DNA from: Bathymodiolus japonicus methanotrophic gill symbiont
Lineage (GTDB): Bacteria > Pseudomonadota > Gammaproteobacteria > Methylococcales > Methylomonadaceae
Assembly: GCF_019721995.1 (NCBI RefSeq)
Contig: NZ_BLYC01000001.1
Span: forward strand, 124,001 to 188,000
Direction of reading: 5' to 3'
DNA length: 64,000 nucleotides
In this document: one piece after another, positions 49,930-58,424 of the stretch
Layout of the letters: every line of letters begins with the position of its first letter
How positions within the stretch are numbered: the first letter of the stretch is position 1
Program-made: the position numbers and the translations under genes
The notes under the pieces: model-generated
Told to the model about the DNA's origin: nothing
Databases searched by the model: none
The model's input: the letters and a program-made list of their open reading frames with translations, nothing else

Positions 49930-52071
49930 GTGACGCAATCTGATAAAGCTAGTCAGGCGATAGAAGTTTTGCAGACTGTATTTGGTTATCAGGATTTTCG
50001 TGGTGATCAGGCCGAAATTGTTGCAGAGCTTATTGCCGGAAACAGTGCTGTAGTGTTAATGCCTACCGGAGGGGGTAAATCCTTGTGCTATCAGATCCCT
50101 GCAATAGTACGTGAGGGAGTTGGAATCATTATTTCCCCCTTGATCGCTTTAATGGCTGATCAGGTGAATGCCTTGCATCAATTGGGCGTTAATGCAGCCT
50201 TTTTAAATTCCACCCTGGCTTATGAGCAGGTGCAAGCTATAGAGCAGCAATTATTACGTGGCGAGCTGGATCTACTGTATGTAGCACCGGAGCGATTAAC
50301 CTCCGAGCGCACCCTGCAATTATTTAGTCGCTTAAACATAGCCTTGTTTGCCATCGATGAGGCGCATTGCGTATCTCAGTGGGGACATGATTTTCGTAGT
50401 GATTACTTACAGCTCTGTTTATTGGCTGAGCGCTTTCCAGCTATTCCTCGTATCGCTCTAACGGCAACGGCAGACCAGCGTACCCGCGAGGAAATTATCA
50501 GCCGCCTGACATTAAGCCACGCAAAGCTGTTTATTAGTGGCTTTGACCGGCCTAATATTCGCTACCGTATCGTGCAAAAAGATAATGCACGTCAGCAATT
50601 ACTCAGTTTTATTCAGGCTGAACATAATGGCGATGCCGGGATTGTGTACTGCCTGTCACGCAAAAAAGTGGAGTCTACTGCAAGCTGGTTGCAGACTAAA
50701 GGCGTAGATGCCTATCCCTATCATGCTGGGCTATCGCATCAACTGCGCAATAAGCATCAACACCAGTTTTTAATGTCCGAAGGCGTGGTCATTGTTGCCA
50801 CTGTTGCTTTTGGCATGGGTATCGATAAGCCTAATGTGCGTTTTGTCGCACACCTGGACTTACCCAAGAGTATCGAAGGATATTATCAGGAAACCGGAAG
50901 AGCAGGGCGTGATGGCAAACCTGCTAATGCGTGGATGACTTACGGTTTGCAGGATGTTATTACCCTAAGGCAAATGTTGCAAGGTTCGGATGCCGATGAA
51001 ATGCATAAACGGGTCGAGCTACATAAACTGGATGCCATGCTGGGTTTATGTGAACAGGTATCGTGTCGGCGCGCAGTGCTTTTAAGCTATTTCGGTGAAG
51101 TGGATACTCAGCCTTGTGGCAATTGTGATACCTGTCTTGAACCGGTAGAAACTTGGGACGGTACGGTTGCAGCTCAGCAAGCCCTGTCCTGTATTTACCG
51201 CACTGAGCAACGCTTTGGTGTGAATTATCTGCTGGATGTCTTATTAGGTAAAGATATTGAACGTATCAGAAGTTTTGGCCATGATAAACAAAGCACCTTT
51301 GGTATCGGCAAAGAGCTGAATGAAAGCCAATGGCGCTCAGTATTTAGACAATTGGTGGTTAAAGGTCTGGTGGATGTAGATTTTGAAGGCTATGGTGCAT
51401 TAAAACTTAATAGTAGTTGTCGGCCATTATTGCGTGGTGAGGCGCAAATCAGGCTGCGCAAAGACCTGGCTAAAGCGAAGAGTAAAAAAGCAAAAGTGAC
51501 TCGGGGAGATTTTGCAAGACATAGAGATAATGTTTTATGGGATGCTTTACGTGCCAAGCGGACTGAATTAGCTAATCAGCAAGATGTGCCGCCCTATGTT
51601 ATTTTCAGTGATGCCAGCCTGACTGAAATGGTGGAGAAATTACCGACAAATCATCAGCAGTTTGCCCGAATCTCAGGAGTAGGGAAGAAAAAACTGGAAT
51701 TATATGCAGATGAGTTTCTAGGGGTTATTAGCAGGATTCATGAGATACAGGAACAGAACTCAGAACTGTCTGAAACAGTCGATGAAACAGTAGCTTTATT
51801 TAAAGTTGGGTTTTCTGTGGAAAAAATAGCTCAGCAGCGTAAGCTAAAAGACACAACTATCTATGGCCATCTTGCCGAGGGTATCGCGTCAGGAGTAGTA
51901 GAGTTAATGGATGTAATTGAGTTGAGTGAGCAGGAAATAAACACGATTCAAGATGAAATTTTAAGTTTACCAATAGAGCAGAATAATGCCTTAAAACCCG
52001 TGTATGAGTCTCTTGATGAGGCCTATGACTACGGGCTTCTACGCTGTGTCAGGGCGGCAATGGACGTTTAG
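49930..52071 (+). CDS. recQ: ATP-dependent DNA helicase RecQ
   Basis: 713 residues, GTG start. Walker A is in [14 protein letters not shown] near residue 45 and the DEAH-box in [16 protein letters not shown] near 145. The zinc-binding set is in [11 protein letters not shown] and CGNCDTC near 375-400, followed by winged-helix and HRDC domains ([18 protein letters not shown]). The C-terminal ~100 residues add a helix-turn-helix-like region ([20 protein letters not shown]), found in the longer RecQ forms. It unwinds DNA in recombination repair. Confidence 0.96.
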   Translation: MTQSDKASQAIEVLQTVFGYQDFRGDQAEIVAELIAGNSAVVLMPTGGGKSLCYQIPAIVREGVGIIISPLIALMADQVNALHQLGVNAAFLNSTLAYEQVQAIEQQLLRGELDLLYVAPERLTSERTLQLFSRLNIALFAIDEAHCVSQWGHDFRSDYLQLCLLAERFPAIPRIALTATADQRTREEIISRLTLSHAKLFISGFDRPNIRYRIVQKDNARQQLLSFIQAEHNGDAGIVYCLSRKKVESTASWLQTKGVDAYPYHAGLSHQLRNKHQHQFLMSEGVVIVATVAFGMGIDKPNVRFVAHLDLPKSIEGYYQETGRAGRDGKPANAWMTYGLQDVITLRQMLQGSDADEMHKRVELHKLDAMLGLCEQVSCRRAVLLSYFGEVDTQPCGNCDTCLEPVETWDGTVAAQQALSCIYRTEQRFGVNYLLDVLLGKDIERIRSFGHDKQSTFGIGKELNESQWRSVFRQLVVKGLVDVDFEGYGALKLNSSCRPLLRGEAQIRLRKDLAKAKSKKAKVTRGDFARHRDNVLWDALRAKRTELANQQDVPPYVIFSDASLTEMVEKLPTNHQQFARISGVGKKKLELYADEFLGVISRIHEIQEQNSELSETVDETVALFKVGFSVEKIAQQRKLKDTTIYGHLAEGIASGVVELMDVIELSEQEINTIQDEILSLPIEQNNALKPVYESLDEAYDYGLLRCVRAAMDV

Positions 52072-52108
52072 TGAGTGCAGTTCCGCTAAATATAACTATA
52101 CTTTTTAT

Positions 52109-52284
52109 GTAACTACTCAGCGTAATTTAAACTCATAACAGATTGATTTAAAATAATAATTAATGTATCTCTCTGAATTTTAGTCCAATTTTCACCCCTT
52201 TTTAAAGGTGAAAATGACTAAAGTCAGGTTAAATCAAAATATATCCATTTGATTTTAAAGTTAAAAAACACGCTGAGTAGTTAC
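52109..52284 (+). mobile_element. Miniature element M3 copy 1 (176 bp)
   Basis: Perfect 14-bp ends GTAACTACTCAGCG, with CTTTTTAT duplicated at 52101-52108 and 52285-52292. It lies 37 bases past recQ and has no coding capacity. Confidence 0.94.
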
Positions 52285-52760
52285 CTTTTTATTAAGCTAT
52301 TCCATATTTAGGCTTAATAGATAGTAACTGAAGTTTCCCAATTATTGAGTAGCTGAAATACACAATGCTGGTGTATCGAGGTTTATTTTAGGTGGTTTTG
52401 CCATGTTTATAGAAAACTATAATGATCCCCAAAAACTAGACCAGCATTTAAGATAGAATCTTGCCCTCAAAACTGAGGATTAAGAAATGACCATAAATCG
52501 GAAGAAGCATAGTACGCAAACCAAAGTAAAAGTGGTATTAGACGTACTAAAAGGGGAAAAGACAAGAGCTGAAATTACCGCGAAATATGGTATTCATGCA
52601 ACACAAATCAACAATTGGAAAAAAGCTGTATTAGAGGTTATTCCTGAAGCATTCTCGACTAAAAGGAAACAACAGGATAATGACCAGCAGGCTTTAGTTG
52701 ACGATCTGTACAAGCAGATAGGGCAACTGAAAGTAGAGAATGATTTTCTAAAAAAAAATC

Positions 52761-53237
52761 GTAACTACTCAGCGTGTTTTTTAACTTTAAAATCAAATGG
52801 ATATATTTTAATTTAACCTGACTTTAGTCATTCGCTGCCAGCCATGGAGAGCGAAAGCGAGGGCTGGTAGTCCCCAGAAGGCGTAGGGCCGTTGTTTTGT
52901 CGGAATCGTAGCGCTAGCGTAGGTGTAGACAAAATAAAAGGCATTCCGAAACGCCGTCCAGTCATTTGAGGGAGTGTTACGAAGCCAGCACCGAGTTTAC
53001 GATGGTAATGGCGAAGTGGCACGTACGCAGGACGTCTGGGGCGCCGAAGGCATTAGTGGTCGCGTTAAGTTTTTGCCGCTTGCTTGGGCTGGGATGCCCA
53101 AAACAAGCTTTCGCAAAAATAGCGACTCCCCGCTTCACCTTTAAAAAGGGGTGAAAATTGGACTAAAATTCAGAGAGATACATTAATTATTATTTTAAAT
53201 CAATCTGTTATGAGTTTAAATTACGCTGAGTAGTTAC
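52761..53237 (-). mobile_element. M3 copy 2, carrying an HCE
   Basis: Flanked by AAAAAATC at 52753-52760 and 53238-53245. Without the 301-bp HCE it is 176 bp, the same as copy 1 and in inverse orientation. Confidence 0.94.
52833..53133 (+). mobile_element. HCE type E (L2-R2), 301 bp
   Basis: The only copy with an L2-like left end (CGCTGCCAGCC) and an R2 right end (CTCCCCGC). The empty site GTCATTTTCACC in M3 copy 1 (reverse strand, near 52200) shows insertion between CATT and TTCACC with no duplication. Its middle diverges from types A-D. Confidence 0.92.
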
Positions 53238-53246
53238 AAAAAATCT

Positions 53247-54417
53247 ATGACTCTTCCACTTGCGACTCGAAAAATGTGGATAGAGCCAGGTCATTCAGAG
53301 TTAAGTATCAGAAAGCAGTGTTGCTTGTTGAGCATCAACAGGTCAAGTTTATATTACCGACCCGTTGGCATAGATGACTATACCCTGATACTGATGCATG
53401 AATTGGATAAACAATATACCGAAACACCCTTTTACGGTGTCTTGAAAATGACGGAGCATTTGAGATCTCAAGGGCACCAGGTCAATCCGAAGCGAGTGAG
53501 GCGGTTACTAAGGCAGATGGGGCTGGAAGCGGTATATCCAAAGCCAAGACTAAGTCAGGGCAACTCAGAGCATAAGATCTATCCTTATTTACTGAGAAAC
53601 CTGCAGATCGAGCGATGCAATCAGGTCTGGAGTACGGATATTACCTACATCCGCATGAAGCATGGTTTTGTCTATCTGATGGCCATTATTGACTGGCATA
53701 GCCGATATGTACTTAATTGGGCGTTAAGTACGACAATGGACGCAGACTTTTGCATAGCAGCCCTTAATGAAACACTAAGTTCATCACAGTGTGAAATCTT
53801 TAATACGGACCAGGGAAGTCAATTCACAACGAATCGATTTACAGGGCCCTTATTGGAGAAAGGAATCCGTGTTAGCATGGATGGCAGAGGCCGCGCACTG
53901 GATAATATTTTTGTTGAACGATTGTGGCGATCAGTCAAGTATGAAAAGGTCTATCTGAATGACTTTCAGACAGTGAATGAAGCATATTTAGGGCTGAAAG
54001 ACTATTTTGAATTTTACAATCACAGGCGAATTCATCAGTCCTTGGACTATCGAACGCCAGCGGAGGTTTATTATAAAAAAAACGGTCTATACGTGAGAGT
54101 CCCTGCAGGCGGACTCCATCGCTTAAAATCAGGGAAACGGAGCCTAAGCGGAGTGATGATTTTTAGTCCTTGGTAGGCGACAGGGCAATTCGCTGATCCG
54201 AAGTGCGCTAGTAGCGCTCGAGGGAGGCAAGAATTGCATTCCGAATAGCCGTCCAGCCATTTGAGGTAGTCTTAACGGAGCAGGGTTTTGTGCGTAGTTG
54301 AGACGGACGCAGGGCGACCAGGGCATCTCCCATTCGCTGCGTAGGCGAATGAATGTTGGTGACAGGAGTCCCAGAATGTTGTGAGGTAGCATGGCGCGCC
54401 TGGTGGACAAAGAGTAG
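53247..54417 (+). pseudogene. ISd OrfB transposase (IS3 family), split near its end by an HCE
   Basis: The rve integrase core is complete: first Asp in VWSTDITYIRMKHG, second Asp in IFNTDQGSQFTTNRF, and Glu in NIFVERLWRSVKYEKVYL, followed by YNHRRIHQSLDYRTPAEVYY. The HCE at 54120 sits after GGLH, and joining the flanks adds VDKE and a stop. Only the last five codons are affected, so the protein might still fold with an altered tail; OrfA is broken though. Confidence 0.9.
54120..54402 (+). mobile_element. HCE type D (L1-R1 variant), 283 bp
   Basis: Begins CGCTTAAAATC, ends GGCGCGCCTG, and differs from type A throughout, with paired changes in stems. The upstream bases are CCAT; the right flank GTGGACAAAGAG completes the orfB frame. 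Confidence 0.92.
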
Positions 54418-54529
54418 TATCAAAACGCCTGCGGCGCAATAATAACAAATTATTAATATAAAAAGGGAAGGGCTATCTTAACTATTTAATAAATTGGTCT
54501 GGACAATGGGGAGTATTATAAACCCCTAC

Positions 54530-54809
54530 CGCTGAAAATCATGGAAACGTAGCTTAGCGAAGTGGTGATTTTTAGTCCCTGATAGGCGACAGGGCAATTT
54601 GCTGATTCGACGTGTGCTAGCAGCACGCGAGAGGAGCAAGAATTGCATTCCGAATAGCCGTCCAGCCAGTGAGGTAGTAATGACGAAGCGGCTTTTGTGC
54701 GTAGTCGTTGCGGACGCAGGGCGTTCAGGGCATCTCCCATCCGCTGCGTAGGTGAACGAATTATGGCGACAGGAGTCACGGAATTTCGTGAGGTAGCATG
54801 GCGCGCCTG
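54530..54809 (+). mobile_element. HCE type A, 280 bp
   Basis: Inserted in M1: CCCCTAC, element, TTAATTCC equals CCCCTACTTAATTCC in intact M1 copies (for example near 17520). There is no duplication. The upstream bases are CTAC. Confidence 0.96.
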
Positions 54810-54917
54810 TTAATTCCCCTTAGGCAATAGCATTTGAAACGAATGAAAAGACTATTTTTTTCATATAGTTGTAGCATAGTTTCAATTTTACCATAAATAA
54901 CTATTGGGAAACTTCAG

Positions 54918-55010
54918 ATAGTAAGATCTTGGGGAGTACGAGTACAGGCGTTGAAAAAACCTGAACGTATTGATTTTGAGTTGGACGATTCATTAGGGAG
55001 CTGGAAATAA
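54918..55010 (+). other. Unrecognised coding tail
   Basis: A 30-codon open frame VRSWGVRVQALKKPERIDF to a TAA at 55008 has protein-like composition but no start; M1 lies before it and a stop precedes it if M1 is removed. It may be the end of a lost gene. Confidence 0.3.
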
Positions 55011-55085
55011 ATAATTGTCCAATATTGGGCAGGATTTTTGTTCGTATTCAAGGCGTAGTAACCGGCGCATAGCAGGCTACGTAAA

Positions 55086-55121
55086 GTCGCTACAACACAG
55101 AAGACGGACAAAAAGACCAGC
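55086..55121 (+). repeat. Short repeat shared with 23568-23613
   Basis: CGCTACAACACAGAAGACGG followed by ACAAAAAGACCAGCA nearly repeats the sequence at the end of the intron remnant. It lies between IS debris and bpt. Confidence 0.45.
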
Positions 55122-55167
55122 AGTTTTGGTTGATGTGTGTTTCCATCTCCCTTACTCAATCACCTGG

Positions 55168-55866
55168 TTAGGGTATAGGTCGCCAGTGATTATCCACCAG
55201 GCCTTGCAAGGGCTGGTAATTGGTTTTATAGGACATTTTCTGGCAGTCTGCAACCCAGTAGCCCAGATAAAGCCAGTCTAATCCGAGTGATTTAGCGTGC
55301 TCTATTTGCCATAGCACGGCAAAGACACCCAGGCTGCGGGTAGAGTATTTAGCATCAAAAAAAGTGTACACAGCAGATAGAGCATTTTCGAGTAGATCGA
55401 CGACAGCAACACCTGCTAATTCATTGCCGCAATGAAACTCGACAAACAGGCTGTTACACCAGTCAGAACTTAAAAAATTAATATAGTTTTCCTTACTGGT
55501 ATTGGCCATTTCGCCATCCGCATGACGGCTTTGTTGATAGCGTTGGTAGAGTTCAAAATGTGCTTGTTCAAAGCTGGCGGGTTTAATCTTGACTGCCAGG
55601 TCACAATTTTTCTTTAATGTTCTACGTTGTTGCCGCGATGGACAAAAGTCATGTACAGCTAAACGTGTTGGGATGCATTGCGAACAATGGGAACAGTAAG
55701 GTTGATAAACGTGATTACCACTGCGCCTGAAGCCCTGGCTAATCAGCTGGGAATAATGTGCACTATTAATTGAAAAATCTGGATGAATATAGGCAAATTG
55801 CGCGTTGCGCTTATCTAGATAGCTGCAATCATGTGGCTTATCCAGGTATAAGGGAATAGAAATCAT
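55168..55866 (-). CDS. bpt: Aspartate/glutamate leucyltransferase (Bpt)
   Basis: 232 residues of the bacterial arginyltransferase-like family that adds Leu to N-terminal Asp/Glu for ClpS-ClpAP degradation. The N-terminal CSYLDKRNAQFAY and YCSHCSQCIPTRLAV hold the conserved cysteines, and the C-terminal LYLGYWVADCQKMSYKTNY is the family signature. The ATG overlaps the stop of aat (ATGA), so the pair was translationally coupled. The frame is intact and the length normal. Confidence 0.93.
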   Translation of the reverse strand: MISIPLYLDKPHDCSYLDKRNAQFAYIHPDFSINSAHYSQLISQGFRRSGNHVYQPYCSHCSQCIPTRLAVHDFCPSRQQRRTLKKNCDLAVKIKPASFEQAHFELYQRYQQSRHADGEMANTSKENYINFLSSDWCNSLFVEFHCGNELAGVAVVDLLENALSAVYTFFDAKYSTRSLGVFAVLWQIEHAKSLGLDWLYLGYWVADCQKMSYKTNYQPLQGLVDNHWRPIP

Positions 55867-56560
55867 ATTTGCCAGGCGGTGGACATAGGTTTGCGCTGAT
55901 GGTATTGGCGCAATAATGAAGAAAAACGAGTCCGGCTTATCTCTTCAGCGCCCAGTTTGACTAGATGTTCGGTATGTACCTGACAGTCTATTAATTTGTA
56001 TCCCCAGTTGCTAAGTTGTTGCACCAAACTGACAAAAGTCACTTTTTAGGCATCGGTTTCAGTATGAAACATCGACTCGCCAAAAAATAGCTGACCAACC
56101 GCGATACCGTATAGACCGCCGACTAGTTGATTATCTTGCCATGCTTCGACTGAATGTGCGTAGCCTTCATAATGCAGGCGGATATAAGCAGTCTGCATGG
56201 CTGAGGTTAGCCAGGTACCCGTTTCTTCCGATCTGGGAGATGCACAGGCTTTAATGACTTTGGCAAACGCAGTATCAAAGCTGACCTGGAAGAGCTGTTT
56301 GCGTAGCGTTTTCTGCAGACTTTTGGAAATATGCAAGTTTTCGGGAAAAAGCACTAAGCGTGGATTAGGCGACCACCATAAAATTGGCTCATCATGACTG
56401 TACCAAGGAAAAATCCCCTGATTATAGGCGTTAATAATGCGCTGAGTTGATAAGCACCCCCCCCACGGCAAGCAAGCCATCGGGTTCATCGAGGGCAAGT
56501 TCTACGGGTGGAAAATCCTGGTCTGCCTGATTAGGATCGAGTAGTGTGAGTATGATTAAG
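55863..56560 (-). pseudogene. aat: Leucyl/phenylalanyl-tRNA-protein transferase, broken
   Basis: The conserved FPPVELALDEPDGLLAVGG lies upstream of 56464, then the frame shifts in a run of eight G (plus-strand C at 56457-56464) and goes on as LSTQRIINAYNQGIFPWY and WWSPNPRLVLFPE. A TAA at 56046-56048 then interrupts FHTETDA before KVTFVSLVQQLSNWGYKLID and the normal end. A seven-G run would cure the first lesion, but the stop remains. The enzyme adds Leu/Phe to N-terminal Lys/Arg. The exact start is unclear. Confidence 0.85.
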
Positions 56561-56790
56561 TGTGCAGATAACTTTTGTAGATTATATAGAGTTTAGGTGC
56601 AACTAGGGGCTTGAAGCGCAACGGTACGAAAAGTAACGCTAGCGTTTAAAGTAAGTTGATATTTTAATTTAAATTTCTTATTATGAACATTAGGTTACGA
56701 ATCATTGTAGTCCATAATAGAGATATACTTTTTTCCTACTTTAGAATTTAATTTTATGCTGACTGCCTGGATAGAAGGAAGGCTTGAACA

Positions 56791-56962
56791 ATGAGTAACA
56801 TCTCCGGCATCGTAAAATCAGCCAGAAAAATCATGAGCCAGGACACCGGAACAGGCAGTGATGAACTGTGAATTTTGCAACAGGGCTGTTTCTAAAAATA
56901 TTCAGCGACAAAGACAAAGAACTGGAGCTCATACAAAACGATTACACCTCACCCATACCCGG
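56791..56962 (+). pseudogene. hsdM: Type I modification HsdM N-terminal fragment
   Basis: The start MSNISGIVKSARKIMSQDTG and later KIFSDKDKELELIQNDY (in another frame) match the N-terminus of HsdM subunits. A TGA follows after 26 codons and a frameshift separates the parts. ISe begins at about 56963. The 230 bases between aat and this fragment hold nothing I can identify. Confidence 0.68.
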
Positions 56963-57082
56963 CCCCCCCTGTGTCAGAATAGTTTTCGCCTTATTTGAAA
57001 TATCATAACTTCAAACAAGGGGCGGAAAAAACTATGACAACTCAATATCCAAAAGAAAGAAAAGATGCCATCATTAACTAAA
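56963..57082 (+). mobile_element. ISe left-end fragment
   Basis: 120 bp nearly identical to the start of ISe at 57433 (CCCCCTGTGTCAGAATAG; MTTQYPKERKDAIIN). It is cut by an ISc fragment at 57083. Confidence 0.8.
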
Positions 57083-57405
57083 CTGAAGTTTCCTAGTTTT
57101 TAAAGCATAAGAATATCAGCTAATGCTTATTTTTCTGAGATATTAGATATTACTAATGTTAATGACATTCCGTTGACTAAAAGCCTTGAATTCTTTTTAA
57201 AAACAACAGGTTAATCGTGAATGAGGCCTAGTTTTAGTGTATAATGAAAGTTTATAACACATTGATTATACAAATAAAACGACCTCATTCATGTTCATTT
57301 TACGCGATATTTTACTCCCGCTTCAAGATCATTTTTCAGAAACCACTTTAGGCCGCGAACGAGCCTCTCTGTTCGTTTACACGATCCTGTCCATTATCGT
57401 TCCTT
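57083..57405 (+). mobile_element. ISc fragment, left end
   Basis: Begins CTGAAGTTTCCTAG and keeps the leader without any HCE, giving the empty-site reference ATTACTAATGTTAATG. The transposase start MFILRDILLPLQD follows; it stops at an HCE fragment. Confidence 0.85.
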
Positions 57406-57432
57406 CGCTGTCAGCCCCGGACGTGCTGATAG
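57406..57432 (+). mobile_element. HCE type C, left hairpin only
   Basis: 27 bases: the L2 hairpin CTGTCAGCCCCGGACG then TGCTGATAG. The upstream bases are CCTT. The remainder was lost at the joint with ISe. Confidence 0.72.
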
Positions 57433-57504
57433 CCCCCCGTGTCAGGATAGTTTTCGCCTTATTTGAAAAATAATAACTCAAACAAGGGGCGGAAAAATAA
57501 AACC

Positions 57505-58008
57505 ATGACAACTCAATACCCAAAAGAAAGAAAAGATGCCATCATTAACAAAATGCTTCCGCCCTTAAGTATGAGCGTACCTGAATTAGCTAAGGCCGAA
57601 AATATTCCTTACGGAACGCTGTATACGTGGAAGCAAACTTATGTTGATAAGAAGTGTAAAAACACTAAAAACACAAGCCATTCTCCTATACAGTGGACAG
57701 CCGAGAAAAAATTATCAGCCATTATAGAAACAAGTACCCTGAGCGAGCAAGAGTGTAATGAATATTGTCGTACACATGGGCTTTATAAAGCTGAACTTGA
57801 GTCCTGGAAGACCCATTTTATTAAAGGATCAGAGCAAAACGTGACGCAAGAAAAAACAGATAGAAACGTATTAAAACAATTACGTAGTGAAAACAAAAAA
57901 TTAAAGAAAGAGCTTAATCGCAAAGAGAAAGCACTTGCAGAAACAGCAGCCTTATTGGTGCTTAGAAAAAAGATGGATGCGCTCTGGGAGGAAAACGAGG
58001 ACGCTTAA
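57505..58008 (+). CDS. ISe OrfA (IS3-type helix-turn-helix protein)
   Basis: 167 residues from MTTQYPKERKDAIINKMLPP with a helix-turn-helix (MSVPELAKAENIPYGTLYTW) and a coiled-coil end (LKQLRSENKKLKKELNRKEK). An upstream ATG would add 14 Asn/Lys-rich residues and is less likely. It is intact, but its orfB partner is broken. A related fragment is at 61716. Confidence 0.85.
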   Translation: MTTQYPKERKDAIINKMLPPLSMSVPELAKAENIPYGTLYTWKQTYVDKKCKNTKNTSHSPIQWTAEKKLSAIIETSTLSEQECNEYCRTHGLYKAELESWKTHFIKGSEQNVTQEKTDRNVLKQLRSENKKLKKELNRKEKALAETAALLVLRKKMDALWEENEDA

Positions 58009-58424
58009 TTCCTCACTCAGAGCGCGTAAATTATGTCACATGGATCAATGAAGCCATTGGACAAGGTGCCAGAAAGGGCAAAGCCTGTGATATTGTTGGT
58101 ATCAGCATTCGTACCTTACAAAACTGGCAAGTTAACGGAGGAGTAGAGGCCGATAGAAGGTCGGATGCCATACGCCCATCTCCTAATAATAAATTAAGCG
58201 AATATGAGCAACTTGCTATTTTAATGACCTGTAATGAGGACGAGTATGCCAATTTACCACCGAGTCAAATCGTCCCTATCCTGGCAGACAAAGGCATCTA
58301 CATTGCCTCCGAATCATCATTTTATCGAGTGTTGCATAAAGCAGAACAAGTCACACATAGAGGGCGGGCTAAAGAGCGCAAAAACACCTCCAAACCAGCG
58401 AGTTATAGACTTTCAGAAAATTAA

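Larger units (their letters stand above)
52487..53250 (+). pseudogene. ISd OrfA (IS3 family), split by M3
   Basis: About 90 residues: a helix-turn-helix (TRAEITAKYGIHATQINNWK) and a leucine-zipper-like end (LYKQIGQLKVENDFLKKN). M3 and its 8-bp duplication AAAAAATC interrupt the last codons. Without them the gene ends in a run of A followed by CTATGA, where its TGA overlaps the orfB ATG; the A-run is a likely site for programmed frameshifting. Confidence 0.87.
52418..54520 (+). mobile_element. ISd, IS3-family element
   Basis: The ends TATAATGATCCCC and GGGGAGTATTATA are imperfect inverse copies; AAC is duplicated at 52415-52417 and 54521-54523, the 3-bp length expected for IS3. It contains orfA and orfB, each broken by inserted elements. 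Confidence 0.85.
52328..54917 (+). mobile_element. M1 copy 6, split by ISd and an HCE
   Basis: Pieces 52328-52417, 54521-54529 and 54810-54917 add to 204 bp plus the 3-bp ISd duplication. ATAGTAA flanks both outer ends (52321-52327 and 54918-54924). Confidence 0.88.

Noticed and set aside
52597-52810. M3 as an attenuator or riboswitch after recQ
   Set aside because: Perfect terminal repeats and 8-bp target duplications in two copies identify a transposable element instead.
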